Shown piece by piece: positions 27,201-42,200 of a DNA stretch of 64,000 bases. The notes below the pieces were generated by a model that searched no databases, was not told the DNA's origin, and saw nothing but the letters and a program-made list of their open reading frames with translations. This DNA comes from Strix aluco. Its lineage: Eukaryota > Chordata > Aves > Strigiformes > Strigidae. The position numbers were made by a program, and so were the translations under genes. Position 1 is the first letter of the stretch. The number at the start of each line of letters is the position of its first letter. The DNA lies in contig NC_133933.1 of the NCBI RefSeq assembly GCF_031877795.1, positions 28,507,029-28,571,028 of the forward strand, given 5' to 3'.

Positions 27201-30200
27201 GGATAACAGTGGTTTTGTTTGACTTCAAGCTCATGAGATGGAGTCATGCTCACACCTGCACGGGCATACAAATTGAGAGAATAGAAGATGCCATTGAAGA
27301 TGGGCCGTGAGATTGCCATTGAGACATCAGTACCATAGATGAGAATGCACAGAGTCCAAGGAAGAAAAATTCTCCTATTCTCCCTCTGTGGGCCCTGGCA
27401 AGCAAAACAGAATTTCTGTAATTCCCAAGACTACTTGTCATTAGCAACCTCAACCTTGTAAAGAGAAGGAAGGAAAAAAAACTCTAGAAAAAGGACTCAT
27501 TAACTAGCTCTTGCACAGTGTCAGGGTAGCTTTACTCCTAACTGCAGTTCCTGAAACTAGGCAAGTCATTTAGACCACTTGAGACAGAAAACAGTTTCTT
27601 AAAATTCCTTCTGGGTGAATCAATTTGTAGGAGACACTGTTTTCGGTGGATTGCTTTTGCAATTTTTCTGTCAGTTATTTTGTTCTTTAACTTACAGGTG
27701 AGGTGGTCACTATTGGAAAATGGTCACCTATATTTGACATCTGGTCAGAACAACTGTTCCAGGGCAAAGAGAGAGCAGCCTCCCTCTGTATCTTTTCAGA
27801 AGCTCACTTCAAGGACTCTGACACCAGCTCCTACTGCAAGAAAGACTGTCCAAAATACTGCTCAGCGTGCTTTGTCTCAGACTCCTGTTCACAACTCTAT
27901 TACAGACAGATCACCTGCTTCACCACTTCTGCAGTCTCGCATGCATTTAGGCAGTTGCAACAGGAAGATGGCATTTCAAAACTCTTTTAATAAAACATAC
28001 TCTGGGGACCTCCTTGACAAACATTCAATTTACTTCACAGAAAAGAAGCAGCGTTTTACCCCTCGAATCTTAAAGACAGCACACCAATCTTTTCTTGTAA
28101 AACATAGGTATTATAATCCTCCTCCCCAAAAAAAGAGCTCCTCCCCTGGCAGACCATCACTTAAATCAGCAGACATCAATAATGAAAAGAAAAGAGAGTT
28201 GCACAGGTACTTAGTTTGCTTATGCATCAGAGCTAAAAGTTAAGCAATTTTACTCTCAAATATATCATTTGAGGCATAACCATTTTTCACTGTGCTTTTA
28301 ATCTTTCAGATTTTTAGAAGATGTGTATGTGAGACCACATTCAGTTCACTTTTCTGAGCAGCCAGTTGGTGTACCCCGTTTGTTACAAAGAAAAAAAATG
28401 GAGCCCACTGTTCATACACATAAGTTATCCATCTCGTTTCCACGCTGCAAGGACAACGGAATCATTGGCTTTGGGAGTGTATGTTAAGAGTAAAACCAAA
28501 AAATTAAATCATCTTGTGAGAAGTCAGTAAGATTGCAATTGAGAAATCTAGCATGTGTGGCTAGATAGGATCAACAGACTTCCGTGAATAAAACAGGAAC
28601 AGCTAAAATAACTGGTCTCTAAGAAACACGAATGAGGCGTTATGCGATGTGAAAAACAGTGTATTCCAACACAGATCTGCTCTTCTGAAAGAAGAGCTTT
28701 TTCCCACTTGACTGACTTCTTGCTGCACTCTTAACCTTTCAAGCAGTCATTTCAGATTTTGGTTGATTTACAGCCTTACACTCCATCCAAATAATAACTT
28801 GGAGCCCAGAAGCATCCAGGCAAAGTGCTAATCACTCAGCCTACAGTCAGTACGGTAGTATGCCACACAGAACTTTGGAAGTTGCACTCCATTAGTCACC
28901 TGGATTTTTAAGATGAATGGGAGATTGATTTAGTGAATTTTATTGCTTTTAAAATAAGGGATGCTTAACAGGAGCCAGAGTAATGCATGATAGAGAGGTT
29001 TAGTACAATTCCTTGGTCCACTTGCTCATTTACAGAATCAGTGTTGAATTTATACACAGCTCAGCCAAGGCACCACAGGCATGATTTGTGATAGCCCTGT
29101 GCTAGATAGGACTATTCCATGCCTTGTTCCAACCACCAAAACTTTCATTTTACAACATTATCAAAAGAAGCTCCTATTCTCATTTGATAATCCGCAGCAA
29201 AAGATAAATTCATTATGTCTGGTTTTCCAAGTCTTCTTTCAAAGATACAAATGTATTTTGCACATCCTTTTAAAGAAAAAGCTGTCTTATTTGAATGAGG
29301 TCTGCAAATAATTTCCATTTTGTCAGAACTTCTGATTTCCTTTATAGCATTTTCATCATTTTTCTCAGGTTATACAAGCTTGTTTCCATTTCTGCTAACA
29401 CAAACCTACCTAATAATAATACTTTTTCTTTACTTATATGGTGATTGACACTCAAGACATTTATTTCACATGAGCTGGCATGTCACTTCAGTATGATGAT
29501 GATGTGATTTTGATATGTTATGAAATCAGATTACTTCCCCCTCATGCTCTGAATGGAAATATAAAATTCTAATACAAAGATAATAATTTTTTTTAAAAAA
29601 TCTACTTTTCCTCTTTACTTGTTTGTGGCAGAACCATGAATTCTGGATTCCTGATTCTGAAATGCCACTTTCTCCAGGATCACAACTTGAAGAAAAGTAA
29701 GATAAATATTTGTTTATGCCTTTTAACTATTTCTAAGTTTTATATCAAAATATTAAATTATGAATCTAGTGGAAAATTGAAAACGTGGGACAAGGGCCAA
29801 TTACCAGTGGCGTATGTTGTGAGTAGAAAAGACTCCATTAGGGATACAGGATTCAGCTACTTACTTGAGAAGTGTGGGATCAGAGAGTTGGAGGAGATTT
29901 TCTGAGTCATGCCACCCAATCCCCTCTTACTGTAGGCAAGCTAAATATGTTAAGAATAAGTAAATAATAAATAAATAAATAATGTTAATAATAATTTGTC
30001 TTCTAATACCTACACTTTGTTCACTGGAACTATTTTTTTTAACTGATTATTCACAAAAAGCATAGATATTATTGATTAATGAAACTAATTGATTAAAGTA
30101 ATTAGGGAGTTGACCAACAGAGCTGTGAAAAGCAGTCATTTAAAAAAGCATAAACCTGAATAGTTAAAAAATGCAGACTAGTAAATAGATTCATCACTTT

Positions 30201-33200
30201 TGGATATGTTGGCAAAATTCTTTATCTGAGTTAGTTTAATTACTGTAAAACTGCTACCTTTTTGGATGGTATTGTAAACCTTACTTGTATTCAGTGTATG
30301 TGAAAGAAAGATGCTGACAGCTTGTGTGTTTGTGTAGAGAAGAAGAGTATCTTCATTTTCTTCAAGATCTTACAAATGATATTTTGATTAGAAGTTGTTA
30401 TCACAAAGAGTAAGTGCTTCGCGTTGCTTATTTATTCCCTTGAGTAACAAAATTTTGACCAATTGTTCAGTCAGTGTAAAGAATTGCTGGTTTTGATGAC
30501 ATTAAAGTGAAACTTAAAATAAGTTTAATTTGATTAATACTTTTGTGACTGCACTTTATAGGAGTCATGATTTAGACTGAGTAGCTGAACAGAAAATATT
30601 TTCAGCCAGGCTCATATTTCCCATTTACTTCTGGTAGAAACATGGACACATCATGTTCTCTGACCCTGTTCTCAGACTCGTTCCTCTATATAGTATGGTG
30701 ATAGACATTATTGTTACAACAGTCTCATTCCAGTTCCCAGTCAATCCTGAACTAGCCAGCCATGGAGCTACAATGAGTCTTCCCTAGCAAAGTGCATCAT
30801 AGCAAGATTTGGTATTTAGAGTTCTTCCTCCCTCCTGTAAGAGCAAAATAAATAAATGCAATAATCGCATTCTTTAGGATGCATGCACTATCAAGTTAAT
30901 GATCCACACATAAAGGCTAGAGCCAAATGCAGCCAGTGCTGCTAGTGTCTAACTGCAGCATCCTTTTCTGGTTTCATGTTCTGTACATGACATCCTGTCT
31001 CAAACACACACTACCACGCACTCCCATTTCTAATAGAAATCTATCACGTTTCTAATATTTAGAGAGCTGTGATAAACCACAGGTCTGTTTGTAAGCCTGC
31101 TAGAAGTGACAACACTGTGTGCTCCTTTCCTATGCCATTTCCCAGCCTGCATCTTAAGTGGGAGAAACTCTTCCTTTGATAGAGGATTTAACCCCAATGT
31201 TTAAGATTTCAGTCTTTGTCAAGTGCTGTGCTTTGATTCTGGAGAGGTACTAATGCCCTAAAATCAATTAAACTCAGTCTGACTCCAAACCAAGATATTT
31301 CCCTTTCAATCTGGACGATTTCAGTTAAAATCCCTAAGGCTCTTTTAAAAATATTTTTTTTAAAGTGGCTGTTAACATAAGTGGTTAGTTTGTTTTCTGA
31401 GCAATCAGTTAAAGATAAGAGTTCCCCTCCTTCCTTCTAGGTATAGCAGTTTTCAGAAAAACTTCAAGGCCCAAATTACAAGTAAATTTTCTGGTTACAC
31501 TGGGAAGAACAGTGGTAGATTTGAAAAACACCAACTCACCACACATTGAAAAGTTTGCTAAGTATCATGCCCGCCCATACATAAAATTAAAAAGAAGATA
31601 ACATTAAAATAAAATGAAACCTCAAAAAACTACTGTGTGTCAGCCTCCACATTAACAGGAGGATTAGTATCCTTCAGAAAATAAGTTTTTTCTCTATAGA
31701 TAATGAAAACCAAATGATAGAACACAAACTTGTACTGGTATGATGCAACAGCAGCAGGGGTCGTGTGTGTGTTCACATTGAGCCCAACTCAGAACATTGT
31801 GAAGCACCAGGGTGTCTGTGCTCAGGCTTGTAGGGTGAAAGGACCACTCTCTGTTGACTTTAGATGGAGGTTGTTTAGAGGCTGTGCACTCTTCCCTCAA
31901 AAATAAAGGTTACTAAAAATATATGAAAAACCATCCATTGTTTTCTTGGGTAGTCTCTAATAACAGAACTTAATTCCTCTCCAGAATGAAAGCAAACAAT
32001 CAATAGTAGCCTTTCATTTTAAATCAAAAGATGAATTTCTAAATAGATTTTGTGATAGAATAGAAAAGACACAACTAATGGCCTTAGCTAACCTGCTGCA
32101 GGATTAATACGATAGACACATAGTTTAAAATCTTCATTTATTTAGACCAGTTTCTCTACAGATGAAATCATAAATGCCCTCCCAATTCAAATATACAGTA
32201 TACAACCAAAACAGCTCTGCTGAGCCCTCCAGCTCATTTCAGATATTTTCATTTTTTATTAATGTCTGAAAATGCAACCATTGGGTTAGATTTAACTGAG
32301 TTGTGATTGTAGAACCTGGAGACCTCATTTCTCTAGTCAGCCAGGTCTTTATTTTTACCAGGACTCATCACCACAAGTACATCTTTTGCTTGAAGCTGGT
32401 CATAGCCATAAAAAAAAATATTGAGAGCACTTTCTGAAGGCATCTCTCTTTCCCTAATACACCTAGTTAACAAAACTATGACCATGAAAGTTCAACCTTC
32501 AGTGTTTGCCTTAAATGTTACTGAAAAGAGGCCCAAGAACAAAGACACCATGCAAATGACCTTCAGACATCTAAAACGCATTGGCTAGAGACAGTTCAAA
32601 AGTCCTCTTTGAGTAATGCAGTATTCTGGACAAAGGAACAACAGCTATAAATGAATCTAGGAGGCTGCTTGCAGTACTGCCTAGCACCCCAGTACCCTCA
32701 GCAGTTTCACCCAGTTAATGTGGTGGGACAGTACTTGACAGTAGCAACAGAGAGACTTAGGCCCCACCAAAACACAGAGGGGGACTATATTGTGTCAGAG
32801 AGCTCTTATATTTATATTAAATGTGGAAGAACAAATTGGAATTATATACATGAAAGACTGTCCCTGGCACAGTCCCTGCCAAACCGTATGCACCTGGAAT
32901 AAGAATATTCAACAGGCTTAAAATATTTAAGAATTTATTTTTTAAATCCATTTACAGGGATGGTAGGGATGGGGAAGGGATGGAACAAAAGTGAAAAGTT
33001 GGGATGTATTTTAAGTGATCTGAAAGACAGGCTGAGTAGTATTTTTTATTTGGAAATATATGGCCTTTGAACAGTCCTTTTTTTTTTTTTTTTTGCACTG
33101 ATGTTCCTTTTTATTCTTTTTTTAAGGGCATTAGAAGATGTATTTCAAATGCACATTAAAAGTAAGAAGCATAACCTTGATGAGGTGAGTAAAAACATCT

Positions 33201-36200
33201 ATTATTAAATATTCTGTCACCTCCAGTAGAAATGTTGTATATCAAGGCCGAGCCACAATTTATGTCCTATTGAATGCTACACAATTTAAATACAAGGCGA
33301 GGAGAAACTGCTTCTATAAAAGCAGCAGTAAGGGTGTTTTCCATGGAGGACTGGTAAAGAGAGATTTTTCTGTACCTTTTTGTGTATTATTCTAACAAGG
33401 TTTCTAAAAGACAGATAATGTACTTAATGTGCAGAATGGCTTTAATTACATAAAACGTGTTTACAAAGAACGTTTGTTGCTTCACGTTTTTGCTGTGACT
33501 GCTATTTTCTGGACTAGACCAGCAAGAGAGACTTGTAGGCTGTGACTAGATCCAGTAAGAAGACTGTTTTTTAGTAGCTTGCTTTTATAAGTTTGGTCAC
33601 CAGAGCAGAACATAAAACTCAACATTAAAAAAAAGTTCAACATTAAGGCTCCCCATGTGATGTCCTCTGAGAATTACACACCTCAAAATGCTTATCTGAA
33701 CATCTCACATGCTGAGAGGGAAGGGGCCTGGGGAGAGACAATAGGAAGTGCCAGGGACAAATACACGGCCACAGTCCTGCCTCTCCTCTGCAAATCTGGC
33801 ATCTTATTTAGGATGAGCAAAAGCACCTCTGCCTGTTTTAATCCAGTTCTTAGAGCCCTCTCCTGAGAGCAGAGCTTATAACTGCCCTTTGAAAAATTGG
33901 AAAGAACACACTGGTTTGCTTTTAAGTCATTCACAGAGAAGATAGTATTAGCAATATTGTTATCTTTGCTGTTATCCCAGATTGGTTGAAGCATTTGCCC
34001 ATGAAATGGGGTAGGCAGATTCCAGTGCCTTCTCCAGGCTGGGGACACTCAAATCCAACACGACACCTCATGAGCAGATGACTCAACTGGGCTTTTGAAC
34101 TAGTTCCTCTAGGTTAGATAGTAGGAGCAAAATGGGTAACACTATCACTATAAGCTGAGGTTGCAGCACTCGTTTAAAAGGCACTAGGTTGTCCTTCTTG
34201 CCAGTAACTGTGAAATACAAATTCTTTCTTCTTTGCAGTCTCTATTAAAGAAAAAAGAAAGAAAAACACATTGCTAAGGGCCTGGAGCAGAACTGTGAGC
34301 TCCAGAGGGTGCAAGAGTTTAGTCACAGTCTTCCACTTGCATTGCCTGCCAACTTGCTTGTTGGAGGGTCCCTGCCCAGTGCACAGGGCTTGGGTCGTGG
34401 GGCTCTTTCATCCCACACATCTCCCCTATCCTGCAGGGAGTAAGGCTGCTTTCTAGCCTTGAGAGGGATTTGATGCTCGAGTCCTCCTCTAGATATGACT
34501 TTAAAGGCCTCTATACAAGAAGGCATTTAATTTGGTCTGATGATCCAGAGGATTCATGGTCGGGGATTTGGACTTTGCATTCTAAAACTCATATTGCTGC
34601 ACCAGATTCAGGTGGGAACATTTCTGAGGAACTGCATAATGTGGCTTTTAAATGGGCTACCTTTGCTTATTTGTTTCTGCAAATTTGTAATACTGCCATT
34701 TAGTATTGTACTTTCTTCAACACTAGGCATGTGGGAGTTACACATATGCTTTGCACAATGAATAAATAACAATCAAAGGAATTACAAAATAATTAGAATG
34801 CAGAAGGTTATTTTGTCTTTCAAAGTGCTACAATTAGGAGAGAGATAGTGTTTTGGTATGTTTAGATGCTGGTCTGAGTGACAGTCAGTAGGTGGCAAAA
34901 GTGTTTGAGGAACAATCAGAGCTGAAATTAGTGAATTTTAAGTCGGTTTTGTGGGTAAAAAATCAACAACTGCACCTCAATTTGAGACAATATGTAATTT
35001 GCATCTGACTACAGGATGCTGAGCATATTTGTAAGGTCAGCTCTTGCAAGGCTCTGAGTGTCTTAGAGATATAGCTGAGAATCCCTTAATAGGAAACTGA
35101 AGGTACCTGATTCCTTCCAGAAGGATGAGTTTGTAAACAGTAGTGGATCTTTACTATATGCTGTTGCAACATGTTGGATATCTAGTAACACTGTTCTGCA
35201 CCTGAGTCCAGCTTAAGCATGGTGTTTTCCTCTCTAAAAATACTGACGACTTTAAAGAAACTCAGAAAAGGAGAATAAAATTAATTGGTCAAGAACAGAT
35301 TTAAAGGATTTTTTAAACAATATATTTGCCTGTTTAGTCATGCAATGATGGAAGGAAAAAGACCAAAACTGGTCTTTAGAAGGACGTAGCATGCATGGGA
35401 GAAAGAAGTGTTCTTTGGAAAGATTAAATGAGAAGTGCAAGCACAACCTACACCAGAAGAAGCTTGTGGGCAATGACATTTATTAGAACAGGCACAGTTC
35501 TCACAAGAGAAGTAATGGAAGCTGAGTCGCTTTGAGACTTTTAAAAGTGAATTGCCCAGTGGATGGAAAGAAATTCCAGTGAGTGGACTTTTTGTCCTAC
35601 AAAAATGTATTTTTCTCTTTTACTTTGTTGTCAAACCACTCTTTTTATTCACTGTCACTGTTTTCTGGACCAGACAAAATAAGGAGATGGAAACATTTGT
35701 CAAGGTCTTTGCAGTGTTTTTTTTTATTACCCATGCTGGATGCCTGCCAACTTGCTATTTGGGTGCTTCCTTCCCTGGACTCTGCTCTTCTGTGTACTTG
35801 CTATCCAAAACCTACATCCCTCTCCAAGTTCCCGCTGGCACTTACTCCAGCATAGTGTCTGAGATCTGTTCCTTACACAACCTCCACGCTGGTCCTCTGC
35901 CAGTTCATGCTTCATGAAGATGTTTAAACGCATCCAGCTGCATTGCCTGACCCACTGTCCTTGTTTGGCCGTGCATCACAGCCAAGCAGTCCTCACCACT
36001 TACCAGGGAATTCATGGCTGTAGTACCTGTAGCCTCTTCTCCAGCTTTGAGAAAGAGATTAGCACCATTGCTCTTCCAGGGAGAAGGTTACACGCTCAGT
36101 GGGATGTTACATGGTGACTGAGGGGAAGAATAAAGCAATTAATTGCCTCATTCTGTTAGAAAAAAAAAAAAAAAAAAAAGATGGTAACTGCACAGCAGGG

Positions 36201-39200
36201 AAGGAGAGAGTGAAGAAAAAATATAGGAAACATACATGGAAGGAAGAAGGACAGTGCCTCAAAAACAAGAGCGTTTTAAAAATGACTAGCGCCTGCACCT
36301 TTCATGTTATTCTCTGGGTACCTACATGGCATAGTTATTGGTGTGAAGTGGGGCACAGAGGGCAGTTCTTTCACTGGACTCCAGCTCAAGGCAATTTTCA
36401 ATCTGGTTCATCAAGGTATGTCTGAGGAGCAATTTTCTTTGCTTTCGAACATGCAATTTCAAATAGTGTGCCCTCAGAGAAAGTCAGTCCTCCCACCAAG
36501 ATTTATCTCTGCTGTTCACACTGTTTTACTACCTCTGCAGACTGCATTCTGTGGTCTGCTTAGAAATCTTCAGCTGAGGGTTCTTTTCACTTACCCAGCC
36601 CTTGAGGTTCAAACTTTTTTTTATGTTTTAGAACGATAATTTTTTTTCTAGCACACTTATTAAGAAACTGGAGAGTTTTTCTAACAAATTTTCACAGAGC
36701 ACACAGGTTCTCCCATTTTCTGTAGCAATGAAATGGTCTCCACTCAGGAAAGCTTGTAAAGGATTTTTCATCTAGCCACTTGCTCAAATCCAACATCAGG
36801 CAGTTTTATACCTTTAGAAATGCAAGGATGATATTTCAGCTGCAGAATAGTGGTCTCAGAACCTGATCCACACTCAGATACAATTCAAGCAGCCATCATA
36901 CCCATAAAAAATATTTCCGTAAAAAGCAAAAAACCTGCTGGTTCTTGCTAAGAGACACAGGTAAAAGACTAGCTCTTAGAATCTAGGAGCCTAGAAAAAT
37001 GTCACTCCTGGGCTTGAAATAGCCACTGAAATGGGTCTGTAAGTGCATCATTTCAGGAAATTAATGGGAAGCTAACACAGCACCTGCAGGGGTGCAGGAT
37101 CCGGTGCCCATCTGTCTTCCAGTGAGCAAACTGTTCCAAATAACTTATTTCCTGGAATTTTATCATATAAAGCCAAAAGCTCCTGAAGACACAAAGTAGT
37201 ATCTTACACTTATTTTATGCCTTTGCTTTTAGGAGGCTCATAAAGCATTCATTCTCAAAAAAATGCAGTGTAAAGATACCAAAAGATTTACCTCAGGTGA
37301 GGGGGAGGTGAAAGACAGCTGAAAAATGGCATCCAGCAGTGTTACCAAATTATTTCAGGACTGGAAAATAGAACAGCATAGGCAGCTGAATGCCACAGTG
37401 GTGTGGAAGCTAAAAGGCCGTTTTACTCAACCAAATAAAATTATTTACTTTGATTACCGTGTGAGCATAACCTCAGTGATAAGACCTGTCAGGAAGTGTC
37501 ATCGGGTCTTTCATAGCCAGTAGTGGAAATGTCTATTTTTACATATCCAAGGCAAAAAAATCCTTTTTGATGTACCGCACCCCACCACTATCCTGAGTCA
37601 CACTGAAGCAGACATGGGAGAAAGCAATCTCCACTTAATCCCTGGTACTATCTCCTACATGTTTCTTGCACTTTCCTTCTTCAAGTGCCATACCCTTTCT
37701 ACTTAGCCCATCACATCTCATGGGATTGCCTTAGGAGGAGATACATCGGCAGAAGAGTGTGGTTTAGGATGCTAATGCAATAATTATTGGCTTAATCATC
37801 AAAGTGAATAAGCAATTTACCAACAGTCCCTTTCAGCACTGTGTAGTGTTACCATTTAAATACAGATTTTTGTAATGTACCATAATTAGATACTGCACAT
37901 GGGAAAGTTTTAAAAGTAAACCAGTAAAAATGAAAATGACTGCTCTGAGATGAGCACAGGACCCAAGTTTATTCTTCTCACAACAGAAAATGTCAGTGAT
38001 CTGGTATGTGGAAACTTTCTTCCAAACCAGTACTGACCCAGTGGCCCCATCGCAGGCAGAAGGGGAAATGTCCTGTGAAACAAGTTCTCTTCTGCATGGG
38101 ACTTAAAGTAGGATTCTTCTATTTTGGCAAAGTGGCATGGCTCATATTTTTAGAAATTCCAGCAATTTCTAAATTTCTTCTGAAGTTTCAACTGGACATA
38201 CTCATTTCACTGCCTGCTCTGGCAGTATATACTGCATAGCTGAGTATACAGAAATGTTGCTCCAGCTCTTCCCATTTCATATGCACAGTCAACTGTGTGT
38301 GCACAGCGGCAAATACCAGTTTCTTCACGTACACAGATATCTACCTATGTAAACAAGGGTTTCCATAAACGAAGGCAGTTGGAAAATAGAAACGGATGAG
38401 TATCATGTAAACATGGTCCATCTCACAACCACAGGACGTGTGCGCGATAGAATCTTCACACCTGTGTAGCTGACAGCTTCGATCACTTTAGCCACTGAAA
38501 CCAAGCCTAACCCAAACCATGCTTTAGCTATATGTCAGCAAGCTTCAAAATGAGATCTAGAGGGGAAGAGAGGAAAAAGTGACATTCACATAGTTCAAAC
38601 ACAGGATCAAATCTGCTGGCTCAGCACTGTGCAGGCCTGGCTACAAGCTCTCACAGTCCTCAGCCTTCTGTAGCCTTGGCTGCTGTACTGGATTTTTCCC
38701 TTTTGTTGAAGGTTCACTTTAGCAGTCAACTCAGCAAAACAGAACACAGAAGATATAAAATTACCTTATAATATTTACAAAGAGCAGCCTTGTGGATAGG
38801 TTTTTATAACTTTTAGATTAGTTCAGAAATTATTATAAGAATTGCTTTAGAGTCATGGAAGAGGTTTTAAAGTTGCTCTTTCACTGTTCTTGGGCATTTC
38901 TTAATGTCTATCAAGGCCATAAACTGAAAAGAAAAAGAAACCCCTTGACACTGAAGACTACAAATTTTCTCTGTCAGTTTGACAAAGCACATGCACAGAG
39001 AAATCCATTGGATCTCTATCACAAGGAGTTTGGATTGCTCCATATTTTCTGAACACTAGTATGCTGTGCTAGAAAAGTGAAAAAAGTGCTTTTGAAGCAC
39101 TGGACATTATGTGTTTCCAAGCTCATGGAGAGTAGATTATCCATTGTCCTTAATACGTTTCAACAAGAACAACTAATTTTCTGTTAAAGTGCTTAAGATT

Positions 39201-42200
39201 GAATGCCCGTCGTAATGACCTTCAAATTGAACTAGAGTTTCAAGATTTTTCCAATAAGTTCCTCAGAATCTGCCCATCCTTTTTCCTTTTCTATATGACA
39301 GCTTCTAGACTCCATTTTTTGTCATGAATACCCACAGGTCTTCTTTCACAGAACAAAGAGAGGCCATCATGATTATTATCTCTTAATAAAGCAAAATTCC
39401 ATGGGGATGCTCTAGCAATCCTAATTGATTAACCCAAATCCATTTTCTACTTGATTCATTCTCACTGTAATATTAATAATTTTCTCAGACTTGAGTGAGT
39501 CAAATCACACTGGTCAGGTGCTCTCAGTCCATTCTACAGTCATCTGCCATTCAGAATCTACTCTTGTATTTTTCAAGGCAAGTGAACTTTTTGACTGCTT
39601 ACTAATTAGCTGGAATCCAAACCACAGTCTGCCTATTTTCCCATCTCCCATTATGATTAGACTGGATCTCTGATGCATTTAGCTCAAATGGTCTTGGCTC
39701 TTTTTGTAAGGCTGAAACAGATATACACATGTGGTCACAGGAAAAGATTTTTTAAAAAAGTCTGTTTTGCTCCAATCAATTCTGGAACTTCAAGTTGGTG
39801 TCTTACCTCTGAGGAACCTGTGTACGTGGTAGGCATATCTTTAGACTATACGGCGTCCTAGACTATGATTTAGTAGCAGTCTTCCACATTTTTCTTACAA
39901 AGAAAAGGTAAATTTGCTGCTACCTTATGCAACGTGTTTCGTGGAGCTCTGCTCCATGGTAGCTAACTGCATGCAGGCTCTTATCTTCCCACAGGCACTT
40001 ACGACAGAACAGGTCACACAGAGAGAAAGGGGATAAGGATGAGAGCCAAGTGCTTTCAAGCAGTTACCTGCACTGTAGATGCCTCAAGACATTCCAGTAC
40101 CCCAGGTGTTGCTCAAGCATTGCTAGTGCTGTAATAGCTGCAATCTTGTAAAGAAGTGCTTGCTCCTGACTTTATCTGGTATTTAACGTAGATGGAAACT
40201 GCATTTACAATGTTAAAACTAAACTCTTCACTGCAAAGTTCCAAGAATGTTCCTGTAATGTGTTGTGACTCCTGACTAACTCAACTCTCGTGTCGTTAGT
40301 GCAGCACTGTTTCAGGCACATGGCCTTTTGCCATGGCTGGCTGAAGAGTCTTTTCAAATGACCAGCTGTGTTTTGCTTACCTACACTCACTGCAGTTTTG
40401 GTTTGATATTGGATGGCTTTTCACCACCTTTTCTGCACTCTTTCCTCTGTGCTTCTTCCCAGCATGGGATGCATTTAATAATAATGCATAATAATAAGAA
40501 GAGAGATAATCTGGAGTGCAAAATTTCTTGCAAATGAAAGGTAAAGTCTCTGAGACTACTTGAGTGAGCTAGAGGAAATAAATGAATGAGGATAGTGGGG
40601 ACAAAAGTGAAACACCTACTTAACTGAAACCTCATTTCAGTCTTTTTCTCCAGTTAATTAAGTATTGAGGAAAATGGATGCAGAAAGCACAATTTAAAGC
40701 AATCAAGTACTGCCAGAAATCAAACCAGCAATTTGAAAAGAGAACAACACTGCTCTCTGCCATCTGACAAAGTAAGATATTTGACAGGGAACAATATGTG
40801 CTGTACTGGTTAATTGAGAGGCGAGGAGAAGAATAATCACAGCTGCATTACTGAATTTACAGAAGTATCTCCAGTGCACCACAGGGACGATGCGAATTTG
40901 TGGAATCCTCCTGCCCGCTACAGCAAGCCAGCAATCACTTACGTTCCCATCAACATTTTTACAACGTACCCTAGGCAGCAAAGCAGAAATAGCAACTGTG
41001 GTGGCTGAAACCGGGAGATTTGCCTTTAAAATGACTAAAATCCCACACTTTACTCTGCTGGTGAGGAGATATGAGATAAGAAATAAGTGGGGAAGAAATC
41101 TTCATTAACGCTTGCTGTTCTTTGTTAGATTTCATCGGAGCACAGTACAACCCTTTACCAGTTCACAGGGTATGGAAAATGGCTATTCCTGCAACAGGTT
41201 AGGTTGACTGTGTGTTTTTTCAAAGCATCAGCTTTAGAGCAAAGACAAGACCTTAGTTTTCCCACCTTTTAGTTCTAAGCTGTAGCCAAACAATGTGAAC
41301 TCTTCCCACTAACTTACCTACATTTTGGAAGCTCTGGCAGAACTTTCAAGGCTTTATTCTTTCCCGCACTTGATTCACTAACCTTCCATTTTTCCCATGT
41401 TTTTTTAAAATTATGCTTACAACACAGGCAACGTGCTGCTGTGTTAAAGAAGCCAGCAATGGGGATCAAGACACCTGAACAAACCAATCATTTGGTACCC
41501 TTTCCATTCATACTAAAAAACACAGTGTAAGGGGATGTGCAGTTAATGGGAGATTGTTATTTAGATTCTTGGATATAAAACAATACTTCCACATCTAACA
41601 GCCTGTATCAGCAGAAGATTTGTTGATCTGAAGGTAATATCAGACACTGATCAGACACTGAACACTTAAATAAAAAGAGAGGTAAAAGAGCAGTTAACCA
41701 AGTTAAACAAGCAGTTAAGCAAGTAGGAGATCTGGGAATCACAAAACAGATTCTTTCCCTCTGCAATTGCTCACAAGAAATTAACAAGAAAAAAAATCTA
41801 AAAGGATGAAGTATCAGTCATCCCCATTACTACTTTTAACCTTCACAATCTGAATCTAAATTAATTAAAAAGGATCCAAACTATGCTCCTCAGAACTAAA
41901 ATCTTCAGTTGCTTATTGCCAGACAATGACTAAAGCCACACATATCTTTAAATATCAACAATAGTATTGAAAACAGATTATTTTTTAGCACAGAGTCAAA
42001 AGAATACAGAACACTTCCCTTCAGAATGAAAAAAATCAAAGCAGTTCCCAACCACAATTAATAATTTTCCACTCCCCTGCTTTGCCTCTAAAAAAACCAA
42101 ACAAACCCATCAGTAATCTGATGTGGATACACAGACTTTGTGAAAAAGGCAATCTTCCTTCACAATATCAAATGCATTTACACTGTATTTCACGTGGTAC

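Noticed and set aside
34336-35800. Shared TGCCTGCCAACTTGCT at about 34345 and 35742 suggesting two copies of a repeat
   Set aside because: Similarity does not extend beyond about 16 bases, so no repeat boundaries can be defined.
36099-36179. A20 run as the tail of a processed pseudogene
   Set aside because: No recognisable coding remnant or target-site duplication beside it.
37233-37296. Possible exon between H and I of the SPATA7-like gene (AG/GT borders, open frame)
   Set aside because: Its length of 64 nt would shift the frame into exon I, and its peptide does not resemble SPATA7.
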